64,000 nt of DNA from Chitinophagaceae bacterium (GCA_016786885.1 JAEUVO010000031.1:84836-148835), one strand, 5' to 3'; counted from the stretch's first letter, positions 41,339 through 51,083 are shown. The notes: a model not told the origin generated them from the sequence alone. Numbers and translations are program-made.

Positions 41339-42544
41339 TTATTTATAAAATACCAGTACATCAATTTCCCGTTCTGCTTTTTCTAAAATAAACCCAGCCT
41401 TGGCGAAGGCCTCCCTAACTGCTCCTTTCTTTTCAGGCTCCCATTTCAGTTGAATATCATATCGGCCTTTAATGCCTGTTTCATCAATAACAGGAATGCC
41501 CATGATTCCAAAATTCTCTAGGTAATCCGTCAAAGCAGAAACTTTTACTCCATTACCTGTAAAATATTCGGCGCCTGCTGAATAAAAATCATTTGTTTCC
41601 TTTGATATTCTAAAGGAGACTGAATCGCTATTTTTTTTCAAAACATAAACACTCATCTTCCTTTTTTCAATTTTAGCTTTTATTCCAAATACTTCCGATA
41701 ATTTTTTTTGAATTGTAGTATATAAATTTTCTTCCTTACCTATTGGAACTATTACATCCAGGCAAAACCGGTCGCCTTTATTACTATGGTCAAATTCCTT
41801 TCCTTCGATTTCATTAATTGTTCTGGAATAACTCATTTTATACGCTGCCATATACAATAAATCAATAGTATGATTATAAAAACTGATACGGCGGTTCTTA
41901 AATATCCCCTTACCTCTTTTTTCGAAAGTAGGAATCCCATCCATTTTGGGCTGAAGGTTAAAGTCTTCACTCTTCGCACTATCTGCATTAAAATAGTCAG
42001 TCTTGCCATCAAATTCCATAAAATCTTTTTTGACAGGCAAGGAAATTGTTATACCCGCCCATGTATCTTCAATAACCTTTTCTTTAATTTCTTCACTGTT
42101 TGTAATAGCTCTTACAATGCCATTCCGGTCAATTAATATAACATGTGGAATAGCCCGATACTCGAAATATTTCCTAAGAGCCTCTGTTGTATCAACAGCC
42201 ACCATTAATTGCATGGGCCGGTTTTTAAGAAACTGTTGTATTCTCTTAACAGGTTGGTGTGTAACCATAATTATTTGTAGTTTGTCGCCAAAACTTTTCT
42301 GAAGGGCTTCATATTTCGGGAACGAAGTAATACATGAGCCGCACCATGTAGCCCAAAAGTCGAGAATAACAATTTTATCCTTGTAATTGCTAAGTGGCAA
42401 ATTTTTTGCAACTATGCCATCCAACTTAGGCACTATTACATTTTCCAGAACGATGTCAGGCACTTTATCGCCTACCTGGAGTGATTGTGCATAATTATAA
42501 GAATAAATAATTACGGCTATTGACAGAAGGGTTGTTTTTCTCAT
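41339..42544 (-). CDS. Exported TlpA-like thioredoxin fused to DUF3738-like domain
   Basis: Start at 42544 chosen for its signal peptide (MRKTTLLSIAVIIYSYNYAQ); an ATG 12 codons earlier adds a polar prefix. Residues 25-165 are a TlpA/AhpC-type fold with the active site DFWATWCGSC (~62) and the cis-Pro strand AIPHVILIDRNG. Residues ~190-400 fit the DUF3738/TIGR03435-type domain (LLYMAAYKMSYSRTI, DYLENFGIMGIPVIDETGIKGRYDI). The protein likely works in periplasmic disulfide exchange for other cargo proteins. Operator f precedes it. Confidence 0.82.
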   Translation of the reverse strand: MRKTTLLSIAVIIYSYNYAQSLQVGDKVPDIVLENVIVPKLDGIVAKNLPLSNYKDKIVILDFWATWCGSCITSFPKYEALQKSFGDKLQIIMVTHQPVKRIQQFLKNRPMQLMVAVDTTEALRKYFEYRAIPHVILIDRNGIVRAITNSEEIKEKVIEDTWAGITISLPVKKDFMEFDGKTDYFNADSAKSEDFNLQPKMDGIPTFEKRGKGIFKNRRISFYNHTIDLLYMAAYKMSYSRTINEIEGKEFDHSNKGDRFCLDVIVPIGKEENLYTTIQKKLSEVFGIKAKIEKRKMSVYVLKKNSDSVSFRISKETNDFYSAGAEYFTGNGVKVSALTDYLENFGIMGIPVIDETGIKGRYDIQLKWEPEKKGAVREAFAKAGFILEKAEREIDVLVFYK

Positions 42545-42682
42545 GCTATTTAAGTTTTTTCGGATTTCATGAATCACCAATTACCGGATAATAAGTGAAC
42601 CATTAAATTATTTCATTCGCTTATCTTTTATAAATGGCAGGCAATTAATATTAAATATAATGCGAACATTATTGCTTTGACA

Positions 42683-42708
42683 GACAAGAAAGAGACGTAT
42701 TGAGCCAC
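42683..42708 (-). promoter_or_regulatory. AraC-type operator f
   Basis: GACA at 42683 and GCCA at 42704, 21 bp apart. A -7-like TATATTTA (minus strand) lies at 42652-42659, 31 nt away. Confidence 0.7.
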
Positions 42709-42737
42709 ATCGTAATCCCCAAAGAAGATGTGGTTTA
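42683..42737. repeat. Promoter block shared with 39900-39954
   Basis: A copied promoter segment including the CCACATC/GATGTGG hairpin. Only two bases differ. Confidence 0.8.
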
Positions 42738-42749
42738 GTTTTTACCAAT

Positions 42750-43859
42750 TTACTTTATGTTCTGCTCAAGCAACTTTGTTAATGTTCCTTTAGAATAACC
42801 AGATGTCTTCGCAATTATTTTGCCTTGCGGGTCAATTAAAACAAAAGTTGGATAGCTGTACACACCATACTTGAGTACTGTTTCGCCAGAAACGCCTTTG
42901 CCGTCCCATAGGTTTAACCAGGGTGTTTTATCTCTTTTTACAGCCAGTAGCCAGGCTTCTCTTTTTTTATCAACATCAAAAGTTATTATTTGCAATTTGT
43001 TTCCGTATTTGCTATACACTTCTTTAAGTTCGGGTATAGAAGCAACGCAAGGCGGACATATAAATTCTGCAAAATCCAATAAAATATATTTCCCTTTTAT
43101 AGCGAAAAGACGGTGTGCAACGCCGGATGTATCCCGGGCTTCAAAATCAACGGCTGTATCGCCTTTCTTTAATTCATCGCCAACAATAAAAAATGTATTT
43201 ATTTTTTGACTATACCGACTTTCAGAATATGGGCTTTTAATTTTTTCTGCAATTCCCATCATTTCTTCTTTACTTATGTATTTACGATACCCCCAAAGCA
43301 AATTTGCACCTGCATAAGAATTGTAGTTTTCTTTTATAAACCGGATTGAAATATTTCTAATTAAGCTATCAAAATGTTTCTGGCGCACTATTATTTCTTT
43401 GATTGTTCTTTTTGCCTCAGCCGTTGTATCTGAACTAATTTTGACATAAATATCCATGTCCGCCTCCCGTTGTTTATAAATATCTCTGGTAAGCATTACA
43501 TACCTGTTTTGCACATCCTGATGAATTGAACCTCTAAATGACCAGTAGTCCATAGTAGATTTTGAATCGCCGGTGATTTGTAATACTTCATTTCCGATAT
43601 AGAAAACTCTATTGTAAAACTTGCCATTATCTTTAATTGCTAAATGAAAATATCCGGGCATATCATCAATAACACCCTTTGATGTAAATACCCCTTTTTT
43701 TAACATTGGTGTGTCAAGAATGCTTTGATTTTCTACATCCGTTATCCAGATTTTTGCGCTATCGGAGAATCCTGTAAGTTTTCCTTTTATAGTATAACCT
43801 TGAGATGTAGCAGCAATTGCTATGATTGCTGCGGCAAGTGATAATAGTAACTGTTTCAT
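42750..43859 (-). CDS. Exported thioredoxin-like protein with DUF4369 N-terminus
   Basis: 369 aa. Signal peptide 1-20. Residues 22-130 are a DUF4369-like beta domain (YTIKGKLTGFSDSAKIWITD). A helical linker follows, then an AhpC-TSA/TlpA fold (228-369) with DFAEFICPPC, where CPPC replaces the more common CxxC, and KYGVYSYPTFVLIDPQGKII. It would be a periplasmic thiol-disulfide oxidoreductase, next to a second one on the same strand. No operator of the regulon lies directly before it. Confidence 0.85.
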   Translation of the reverse strand: MKQLLLSLAAAIIAIAATSQGYTIKGKLTGFSDSAKIWITDVENQSILDTPMLKKGVFTSKGVIDDMPGYFHLAIKDNGKFYNRVFYIGNEVLQITGDSKSTMDYWSFRGSIHQDVQNRYVMLTRDIYKQREADMDIYVKISSDTTAEAKRTIKEIIVRQKHFDSLIRNISIRFIKENYNSYAGANLLWGYRKYISKEEMMGIAEKIKSPYSESRYSQKINTFFIVGDELKKGDTAVDFEARDTSGVAHRLFAIKGKYILLDFAEFICPPCVASIPELKEVYSKYGNKLQIITFDVDKKREAWLLAVKRDKTPWLNLWDGKGVSGETVLKYGVYSYPTFVLIDPQGKIIAKTSGYSKGTLTKLLEQNIK

Positions 43860-43907
43860 AAAAAAAATTATTTTATGTTTTTTGTAATGCCCGCAACTTG
43901 ATAAAAA

Positions 43908-45164
43908 TTACTTCTTCCTGAGTCCTTTTTCAAGGTCGTTTATCGTTAACCCATATTCTTCCATCAGTATATTCATTTGAATTACTATTGCATTTACCAG
44001 GTTTGTAATTTCCTGCTTTGTATGCAAGGCTGTTAATGATATACGCAACCCCGTATTTTTGGGGCCTACAGCCGGATAGATTCCAACATTGACATAAAAT
44101 CCATTTTTAATTAAACGTTCACAAAGGGTAAGCCCAAATTGCTGGCTACCACAGTGAATAAAAAATATCGGTGTACAAGTAAAATCAATTACAGGAAGCT
44201 TGAATTTTTTTGCCAACTGTATAAAATAATCAATATTAGATTTTAGTTTATCCTGCAGCGCATTTATTTCGTTAGTCAAATGAATTTTTGCAGCGGCAAT
44301 TCCTGAACCCAGCATTTGCACCGGTAACTGTGTACAGAACACCACACTACCGCCAGCCCTTAGCATCATGTCTTTCACTTCCTGGTTAGGGCAAATTAAT
44401 GCGCCACCGCCCAAGCCAAATCCTTTGCCCAGTGAAGTTGCCAACACTATCCTTTCATGCCCGGTTACCAAGTGTTTCCAAATAAAACCTGTACCATTAA
44501 TACCATCCCAACTCATACCATGTGCATCATCAAAATAGATATACAGATTTTCGTATTTATCCAGTAATTGCATCAACTCATGCATAGGCGCCGTGTCGCC
44601 ATACATGCTGTAAACGCCATCTGCTATGTACCATATTTTTTTACAGATACCCTGCATCCGTTTAATTTTCGCTTCAAGCATATTTAAGTCGTTGTGCAAA
44701 ATGGTTTCTACTTTCAAACCAAGAGCCCTGGGCAACAAAATCATATTTTGCAAAGTAGCATGAGCCTGCATATCAATGATAGCTCCATGCCCTGGCAGCA
44801 TCAGCAGTTGCATGGCAGAAAAATGAGCCATTGTTGTTTGTATGGTAGCCAAAACAGGTTTGTTGAACATCTGCGCCATTAGGGCTTCCAGTTCATTGTG
44901 CATACTGAGGTAAGTATAAGAACGGGAACTGCTGTACAATATGCCATATTTCTGCATGGCTTCAATGCCTGCATCAATTAAACGCCGGTCTTTATGCAGG
45001 CCCAGGTAACTTGAACTGCCAAATGAGATGACGGTATGATTATTAATATCAATCTTGTTCGTCTTCTTATTTACTTTTGTTACAGGTAGCTGCCCTGAAT
45101 TTTTCCAGTCAAGTTTTGCAAAAACTTCGTTTGCTTTTAAGGCGTATTCGGGATAGTTGTACAT
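43908..45164 (-). CDS. Alpha-oxoamine synthase family PLP enzyme
   Basis: 418 aa, cytoplasmic. Fold-type I PLP enzyme of the family that joins an amino acid to an acyl-CoA (8-amino-7-oxononanoate synthase, KBL, serine palmitoyltransferase, CqsA). Key features are VISFGSSSYLGLHKD, DDAHGMSWDG (residues ~205-214, Asp and His that hold PLP), and ATSLGKGFGLGGG (~240, PLP lysine). No biotin, sphingolipid or fatty-acyl gene lies nearby, so the product is unknown. A small acyl-derived molecule is possible (inference). The exported Nudix-like gene lies 35 nt upstream on the same strand. Confidence 0.85.
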   Translation of the reverse strand: MYNYPEYALKANEVFAKLDWKNSGQLPVTKVNKKTNKIDINNHTVISFGSSSYLGLHKDRRLIDAGIEAMQKYGILYSSSRSYTYLSMHNELEALMAQMFNKPVLATIQTTMAHFSAMQLLMLPGHGAIIDMQAHATLQNMILLPRALGLKVETILHNDLNMLEAKIKRMQGICKKIWYIADGVYSMYGDTAPMHELMQLLDKYENLYIYFDDAHGMSWDGINGTGFIWKHLVTGHERIVLATSLGKGFGLGGGALICPNQEVKDMMLRAGGSVVFCTQLPVQMLGSGIAAAKIHLTNEINALQDKLKSNIDYFIQLAKKFKLPVIDFTCTPIFFIHCGSQQFGLTLCERLIKNGFYVNVGIYPAVGPKNTGLRISLTALHTKQEITNLVNAIVIQMNILMEEYGLTINDLEKGLRKK

Positions 45165-45198
45165 TTTTAAATGTTTGTTTCTACAGCAGTAAATAATC

Positions 45199-45753
45199 TT
45201 AATTCAGCAGGTAAAATTTTTCAAGCAACCTATATTTTACCTTTCCATCAACGTCTTTAAATGTTTCGATAGCCCCACCTACAACCTTGCCGGAGTTTAA
45301 TGTAATTTGTTTCATAATTTCTATCATCATAGGATATGGAATGACTCCCAAAGCTTCTTCATAACTAAACCATTTTATATCCGTACAATCTTCAGGCACT
45401 TTTAAACTACCGACTTTGTAATTTGCTTTGTAGTAGTGCAATAATACCGGTGAGTTATTCCCTTGCCGTTTTTGTGTAAACAAACCTGCCAATTTAAAAT
45501 CAGTGATGGTAACGCCCATATCAGCCGCCATTTGCTCAATGAATGCTGACAATGACAATGTATCATTATATCGGGTACCGGCTATTTCCCATTCTCCATG
45601 CCATTTTACCAGCAACACTTCATTTTTCTCGTTAGTGATATATAGTTTGAAAAATGAAAAATTATCAGATTTATTTTCCTGGGCTTGAACAGATGCATGT
45701 AGTTCCAAGATTAACAGAAGTAAAAATGTCTTTTTTATATTTACCCAATTCAT
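45199..45753 (-). CDS. Exported Nudix-fold protein with a dead Nudix box
   Basis: 184 aa. A signal peptide (1-24, SVQAQ-ENK) is followed by a clear Nudix fold (FFKLYITNEKNEVLLVKW, GEWEIAG, DIKWFSYEEA). The Nudix box is in exact register (Gly, then 21 residues on Gly-Val), but the metal-binding acids are gone: at the places of E, R-E and E-E stand T, E-Q and A-D. A Nudix hydrolase outside the cytoplasm has no usual substrate, so a binding role is more likely. It is followed by the oxoamine synthase gene. Confidence 0.7.
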   Translation of the reverse strand: MNWVNIKKTFLLLLILELHASVQAQENKSDNFSFFKLYITNEKNEVLLVKWHGEWEIAGTRYNDTLSLSAFIEQMAADMGVTITDFKLAGLFTQKRQGNNSPVLLHYYKANYKVGSLKVPEDCTDIKWFSYEEALGVIPYPMMIEIMKQITLNSGKVVGGAIETFKDVDGKVKYRLLEKFYLLN

Positions 45754-45807
45754 GATTATTTAAAAATTGCTTTAATTATGATTTTAATGGCCAGTGCTAT
45801 TTATATG

Positions 45808-47355
45808 CTACTTGATTACCAGAATATTATACTTTTCAATCTTAAAATCTTTGCAGCGTGGTTTATATCTAATGAAACAAACATAATTACCAGGTATGAT
45901 TTCATCTCTAAAACAACCATCCCAGCAAAGCATAGGGTTGGTTGTAAAAAAGACCCTCTGCCCCCAACGGTTATAGATGGCAATTTCTATTTCAGTTAAT
46001 TGTGCAGGAGCAATAATTTTAAAACAATCATTCAGCCCATCATTATTTGGGGTAAAGGCAGTGGGCACAAACAAAAACTTATCAGCAGCAGAATCACAAC
46101 CTTCAAGTATAAGAGAAGCGCTGTCTTTACAACCATAATTATCTGTTACAACTAATTTAACTGGCAAACTGCAGGCCTCAAACCTTGCTGATGTATTCTG
46201 TGTATAAGAAAATTTATCAAGTCCCAATTGCCATGTCCATGCAGTAATTGGAGTTGTATTATAAGAGGCTTCGCCACGAAGGATATAATTATTACAAGCA
46301 ACAGGTATAACATTTATGACGCAGGTTTCAATATTGTTACGCATAATAAATTTTCCAAAACAATATGGCTTTTGACCAGTGGTAATTTTTTCTTTTACTT
46401 CATTTGTAGCTGTTTTAATGTGTATAACCTGGTTGCTATTAACGCAACTAACATACAACGATGAGTCATTCAGGGTAATATCTATTCCAAAAGGCCGGTT
46501 GCCAACAGCAATTGAACCAATGATTTTGTATGATAACAGGTCAACTACTTTAACAGTACTACTATCTTGTATGGTTACGTAGGCACGGCTATTGGCATGA
46601 TTTAATACAATTGCTGCAGCACCTCCAACTCCCAGGGGGTCTGCATCAGGGCCAAGGCGAACCGAAGTTATTGTTGCACCAGAAAAAGCGTCTAATACCT
46701 GCAGGGAATTTGAATTTTGATTGGCTATAAAGATTTTTGTTCCATCTTTTGAAATATCAATACCCACCGGCCTGTTACCTGTACTGTAGTATGCAACAAC
46801 TGCATTGGTAACCGCATTTATGACTGCCACTTTATTCTCGTCAAATAAATTAACATAAATCCGCTTGTTATCAGGGCTTACGATAATACCGGAAGGTGCA
46901 GAAATTTGGCCTTGCCCTACAGTAATGGAAGCAAGTAAAGCATAGTTATCAGTAGAAAATACGTTTATAAAATCAGACCCGTATGAACAAACATATAACC
47001 TATGCCCATCCGGAGAAATTGCTATTCCTACTGGCTGAATACCGGCATTATTAATTACATGTTCTACAACATTAGTACAGCCATTTATTACGGATACAGA
47101 ATTACTTTCTTTGTTTGAAATATAAACTTTTTTCAATGCCTGGTTAACCGTTATTCCTTCCGGCTTATTTCCTACATTTATTTGCTCAATAACTTTTTTT
47201 GCCTTACAACTAATTATGGTCGAAGAATTATTCATATAATTTGTTGTAAAAATTGTTTGTGCATTAAGATTTACAACACTTCCTGATATGTACAATAGCA
47301 ACCCGGTTTTTATATAACTGCGAATTTTAGCTGCTATAATTATGGCTGTGTACAT
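45808..47355 (-). CDS. Secreted YVTN beta-propeller with T9SS type B tail
   Basis: 515 aa. Signal region 1-32. Residues ~35-345 hold seven or so YVTN-like blades (SVSVINGCTNVVEHVI, VGIAISPDGHRLYVCSYGSD, IIVSPDNKRIYVNLFDEN, VGIDISKDGTKIFIANQNSN). After a PKD-like segment the C-terminus is a type B sorting domain (VPTAFTPNNDGLNDCFKI, IYNRWGQRVF, GNYVCFIRYK). It should be a surface protein attached after T9SS export. It starts 3 nt after the end of the DUF5916 gene, so both are in one operon. Confidence 0.87.
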   Translation of the reverse strand: MYTAIIIAAKIRSYIKTGLLLYISGSVVNLNAQTIFTTNYMNNSSTIISCKAKKVIEQINVGNKPEGITVNQALKKVYISNKESNSVSVINGCTNVVEHVINNAGIQPVGIAISPDGHRLYVCSYGSDFINVFSTDNYALLASITVGQGQISAPSGIIVSPDNKRIYVNLFDENKVAVINAVTNAVVAYYSTGNRPVGIDISKDGTKIFIANQNSNSLQVLDAFSGATITSVRLGPDADPLGVGGAAAIVLNHANSRAYVTIQDSSTVKVVDLLSYKIIGSIAVGNRPFGIDITLNDSSLYVSCVNSNQVIHIKTATNEVKEKITTGQKPYCFGKFIMRNNIETCVINVIPVACNNYILRGEASYNTTPITAWTWQLGLDKFSYTQNTSARFEACSLPVKLVVTDNYGCKDSASLILEGCDSAADKFLFVPTAFTPNNDGLNDCFKIIAPAQLTEIEIAIYNRWGQRVFFTTNPMLCWDGCFRDEIIPGNYVCFIRYKPRCKDFKIEKYNILVIK

Positions 47356-47358
47356 TTA

Positions 47359-49569
47359 TTAAAACTGCTTCAAATAAGAAATCTTTGCTATCATCTGCTG
47401 GTCGGTAGTTTTTATTGTTTGCGGAATACTGTTGTTGTTATAAACAATATAGAAATATGACAGTGGCCTAAACTCCCATGAAAAACGGGTATTCCAGCTT
47501 ACAGTATTACTTGCACTTGATTTTTGAAAAAGGCCGGATAATTGCATGCGGGGATTTAAAGCAACCCTTCCTTCCATCTGGTACAGTGTAACATTTTTAG
47601 TAGTACGATAGAAACCCACATTTTTTAATTTCCCTACCTCAATAATTGGTGATAAAAAAAAGTAAGGCATTGGCGCAAAACTTACTGTTGCCTTAAAAGA
47701 ATTATAAGTGCCGTTATAAAATTTACCAAGGTTTGCAGCCAGTGATGCGGAGATTTTTTTTGACTGGTCGCTGCTTACGCTGAGTGTGTGCCTTGTATAT
47801 TCATAAGTGCCCTTAGCAATAGTTACGCCTAAAGGAGAAAAATCATTTTCTAAAATTTGTTTGGTTAATATAGCATACCATGATACCACCCCGCCATTCT
47901 GAAACTGGAACCAAATAGGGTTGCTGTTAATGTAGAGGTCGGTTAATTTACCCGTTGTTGCATTATGATACATGGTATAGGAAACACCTGGGCCTGTGGA
48001 GCGGATAAATTTTGGCAGCCATTTGCTTCTTATCTGGTAAAAGAAACCGGGGTCGGTAATAATAACATTACCCCTTGCAACAAATCCCATTTTGGGATTG
48101 TATTCTGCTGATACTACAGACTGGTTCCACCAGGCAATCCATGTATTTGAATTGTAATAAAGCTGTGCGGATGCTGCATAGCCGGTGTTGTTTTTAAAGT
48201 CAGCCGTTAACGAGCCCATCATACTGAGGGATAAACCCTGGCTGAACCGGAAGAAACCATCAATGGTGCCGGTGAAATTTTTTGCGGCGGCGCCATTGTT
48301 TTTTGGTTCTTCAGTTTTATAAGAGATTAATGTGCCTACCCGGTTTTGCTTACCAAAGTTTTGCGAATAACGGGCCACCATAAAATTGGCAGCGCCTACA
48401 CTATCATTACCATCCTGCCTGATGAAAAGGCCACCGGCATTTCTTTTATTGGAACGATAAACTAATCTTGCACCGGCATCAATGTTTAGTGGATTCCCGA
48501 TTGCGTCCAAACCAATTGCCCTGCTAAAGAAGGGTTGTATCCTTGCAGAATAATCAGCCTGGCCATTGGGCAAGGGGTCCATACCTACGGTAAACAGGCC
48601 TGCATTCTCTAAAAAGAATTGCCGCCTTTCGGGAAAGAAAACTGAAAACCGGTTGATGTTATTTACTTTCCTGTCCACATCGGCCTGGGCAAAGTCGGTA
48701 TTAAATGTAAGGTCTAATAAAGTGTTTGGGTTGAGTGCCCATTTAATATCGCCACCGGGTTTTACATTGCTTTTTGAAAAAACGGTTTTTGAATTTTCTT
48801 TTGTTTCGTTATAAGAATACAAAGTATAAGGATTCAAGCGGATATTGGTGGAAGGTTTTGGCGCTTTTACATTTATTAGTTTGGCGGCATAGGGCATACG
48901 CAGCGGACCGTATGCCCTGGGAAAAGCCGGCCAACTTGAAAACTCATTGCTTGCCCTTGCTAAACGCCCAAAACTAATACCCCATGTTTGCAATGAATCA
49001 AGGCTTTTTTTATATCGAAGGGTTTTCCAGGGAACTGCTATTTCTGCCGTCCATGCCGTATCTGTCCGTTGAGTACGAACATACCAGAGACCATCCCAGT
49101 CCACATCATAATAATTATCATCAAAAGAAAGTAAATCCCTTTGAGCACCGTAGGGGTTGGTGCTGAACATTACCGAATTTCTTTCATCGTTGTAACCATC
49201 AACGGCAAAAGCAAAAAAATCGGTGTTGCCAGATGAATAATCTCTTTTAAAATTAAGTACCCGGTACTTATTATGGCCAACAGTGTCGTAACAAATGGCA
49301 GAAACATAAAGAAAGTTTTTATTGTAAAGCACCCTTACAACAGTTCTTTTTTTTGCAAGCTCTCCCTGCTTTGGGTCTATCTGAATAAAATCAGGAATTG
49401 GTTTTGCCAGTTGCCATTCCGGTTCATCTAATTTGCCATCAATCTTAATGCTGTTTTCAATGCGTACTGCTTCCAGTTTTTTTTTGATAACATCAGGGGG
49501 AAAGATGTTTTGGGCTGTTGCAGGTAATAATAAATACAGGAATAATATAGCAAGCAATAGTTGTTTCAT
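47359..49569 (-). CDS. DUF5916 outer-membrane protein with CBM9-like domain
   Basis: 736 aa. Signal peptide 1-19. Residues ~30-210 form the CBM9-like domain (IKIDGKLDEPEWQLAKPIPD, FLYVSAICYD, TAWTAEIAVPWKTLRY), and the remaining ~520 residues a DUF5916 beta-barrel ending in a short aromatic strand. This family is typical of Bacteroidota outer membranes. The ligand is unknown, a glycan is possible. Its end codon is shared with the neighbour upstream (49569), pointing to coupled translation. Confidence 0.88.
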   Translation of the reverse strand: MKQLLLAILFLYLLLPATAQNIFPPDVIKKKLEAVRIENSIKIDGKLDEPEWQLAKPIPDFIQIDPKQGELAKKRTVVRVLYNKNFLYVSAICYDTVGHNKYRVLNFKRDYSSGNTDFFAFAVDGYNDERNSVMFSTNPYGAQRDLLSFDDNYYDVDWDGLWYVRTQRTDTAWTAEIAVPWKTLRYKKSLDSLQTWGISFGRLARASNEFSSWPAFPRAYGPLRMPYAAKLINVKAPKPSTNIRLNPYTLYSYNETKENSKTVFSKSNVKPGGDIKWALNPNTLLDLTFNTDFAQADVDRKVNNINRFSVFFPERRQFFLENAGLFTVGMDPLPNGQADYSARIQPFFSRAIGLDAIGNPLNIDAGARLVYRSNKRNAGGLFIRQDGNDSVGAANFMVARYSQNFGKQNRVGTLISYKTEEPKNNGAAAKNFTGTIDGFFRFSQGLSLSMMGSLTADFKNNTGYAASAQLYYNSNTWIAWWNQSVVSAEYNPKMGFVARGNVIITDPGFFYQIRSKWLPKFIRSTGPGVSYTMYHNATTGKLTDLYINSNPIWFQFQNGGVVSWYAILTKQILENDFSPLGVTIAKGTYEYTRHTLSVSSDQSKKISASLAANLGKFYNGTYNSFKATVSFAPMPYFFLSPIIEVGKLKNVGFYRTTKNVTLYQMEGRVALNPRMQLSGLFQKSSASNTVSWNTRFSWEFRPLSYFYIVYNNNSIPQTIKTTDQQMIAKISYLKQF

Positions 49570-50021
49570 CAGGTATTTTTTGTTTTTCCAAGCATGAAAA
49601 AAATAATTGTAAGCAATGCAAATAAAAAGGCAATGCCATAGTACCAGTTTAATTTTTCATTAAACACAAGTGTGGCCAGTAATACCGATGTGGTAATTAT
49701 GGAAAGCACCGCATACAAGGTGTAATACGATGCCCCATAATTACGGTACAAAAAATACAGGCCAATATTGAGCAATACATAGCCTGAACCGCTAACCAAA
49801 AACCATTTGAAATTTATCCCTGCATAATTACCCACACCCTTCATGTTGAAAAAAACTGATACTATTGACAGTAAAACGCCCCCGGCAAGTAATGTGAATG
49901 AGCCATAGAGGAAAGGATTTGCATGTACGGTGGCTTTTTTTTGCCCCAGGGCAAATAAGGCATTGCCAACAGCGGCTACTAATGCAAGTATTAAGGCGAA
50001 TGCAAATGAATTGTTTTTCAA
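49569..50021 (-). CDS. DMT-superfamily small membrane transporter
   Basis: 150 aa with about five hydrophobic helices (FALILALVAAVGNALFALGQ, GSFTLLAGGVLLSIVSVFF, LVSGSGYVLLNIGLYFLY, LYAVLSIITTSVLLATLVF, GIAFLFALLTIIFFMLG). It is a half-size EamA/SMR-like protein that would work as a dimer in efflux of small molecules. It lies between the acetyltransferase and the DUF5916 gene in the same operon. Confidence 0.75.
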   Translation of the reverse strand: MKNNSFAFALILALVAAVGNALFALGQKKATVHANPFLYGSFTLLAGGVLLSIVSVFFNMKGVGNYAGINFKWFLVSGSGYVLLNIGLYFLYRNYGASYYTLYAVLSIITTSVLLATLVFNEKLNWYYGIAFLFALLTIIFFMLGKTKNT

Positions 50022-50029
50022 AATTTATT

Positions 50030-50605
50030 TTATTGTAACCGTTCCTGTTTGGCAAATGCCCGGGCCGTCGTTTTTTTCGTACTATCTTTCTTAAATTCTT
50101 TTACCATTATTTCATAGTCAAAACTCATCCGCTCAAAATCGTAATGATATTTGCTGTGTTTGTAAAAACCATGCTTCTCATAAAAACAAATGGCTTTGGG
50201 ATTGCCATCCCATACTGCCAGCCAGAGTGTTTCTTTATCGAGGGTTTGCAATTCATTGAACGCCTCATTCTGCAGTTTTTCACCAATGGTATTACCTATA
50301 AAATCATTAAGCACATATATTTTTTGCAACTGCGCCGGGGCAGGGTCTTCAATGGTATTATACGGGCAATGTTTTTTTAATTTTAAATACCCAACAGGCA
50401 GGCCATCCGCAAAAGCCAACCAAAACACATTGTTTTCCTTTTGCAGACTTGATTCCATTTTTTGTACGGAAAAGGTAGTGGCGAGGTAATTTACCAGCAC
50501 ATCCTTATCCCATACATGGCCAAAGGCTTCCCGGAATGTTATTCTTGCCAGCAGCGCAATATATTTTGCATCTGCCGGTGTAGCTTTTCTTATATGTATT
50601 TCCAT
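50030..50605 (-). CDS. GNAT-family N-acetyltransferase
   Basis: 191 aa. HIRKATPADAKYIALLARIT at the start, NVFWLAFADGLPVGYLKL, the acetyl-CoA part IGNTIGEKLQNEAF (~105-118) and LWLAVWDGNPKAICFYEKHG (~130-150) are typical. The C-terminal tail is basic. Acetyltransferases beside an efflux-like gene suggest modification of amines or antibiotics (inference). Second gene of the operon under operator g. Confidence 0.88.
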   Translation of the reverse strand: MEIHIRKATPADAKYIALLARITFREAFGHVWDKDVLVNYLATTFSVQKMESSLQKENNVFWLAFADGLPVGYLKLKKHCPYNTIEDPAPAQLQKIYVLNDFIGNTIGEKLQNEAFNELQTLDKETLWLAVWDGNPKAICFYEKHGFYKHSKYHYDFERMSFDYEIMVKEFKKDSTKKTTARAFAKQERLQ

Positions 50606-50629
50606 AAAAAAAGATTTACTAAAATATGG

Positions 50630-51022
50630 TTAACAGGCACACTCAATTTTTTGCCCTGCAGCAGCTTTTACACCTTCAGTAGCGTAGCCATCATATTTCC
50701 ACCATTCAATGCCGCCCATCAGTTCTTTTACCTTAAAGCCCAGCTTTGTCATGTTCAATGACCCTTTGGTGGATGCATTACATCCAATACCATCACAATA
50801 GCATACATAGGTAGCATCCTTGTCTAAATGGGCAGTTGTTTCTTCATTCATAGTGCGGTGGGGTATGTTGATGGCGCCGGGTATATGTTCTGCTTCATAG
50901 CCATGTGGCTTACGGGCATCCAGGGGAATCAAATTTTCTCCATTGGTCATGCCATCAAATAAATCAGACGGGTCCATTTCAAACTTCAGTTTGTTTTCGT
51001 AGTGTGCAATTTGCTCTTTCAT
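50630..51022 (-). CDS. Rhodanese-like sulfurtransferase domain protein
   Basis: 130 aa, cytoplasmic. The rhodanese fold shows LIPLDARKPHGYEAEHIPGA (residues ~30-50) and the active loop CYCDGIGCNAS (~74-84), where a Cys can carry sulfane sulfur. The C-terminus ends in Cys-Ala-Cys. It may handle thiols or arsenic/cyanide-like toxins; the substrate is not visible. First gene of a five-gene operon (51022 to 45808) under operator g. Confidence 0.85.
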   Translation of the reverse strand: MKEQIAHYENKLKFEMDPSDLFDGMTNGENLIPLDARKPHGYEAEHIPGAINIPHRTMNEETTAHLDKDATYVCYCDGIGCNASTKGSLNMTKLGFKVKELMGGIEWWKYDGYATEGVKAAAGQKIECAC

Positions 51023-51083
51023 ATTTTTTGCTTTTAAGTATTAATTAATAAGCAAAGCTACCCAGTGTTATTTTATGCGTGGG

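Noticed and set aside
45790..45815. Possible eleventh AraC-type operator before the Nudix-like gene
   Set aside because: One GCCA half-site is present, but the position 21 bp on is CTTG and no -7 element is at the right distance.
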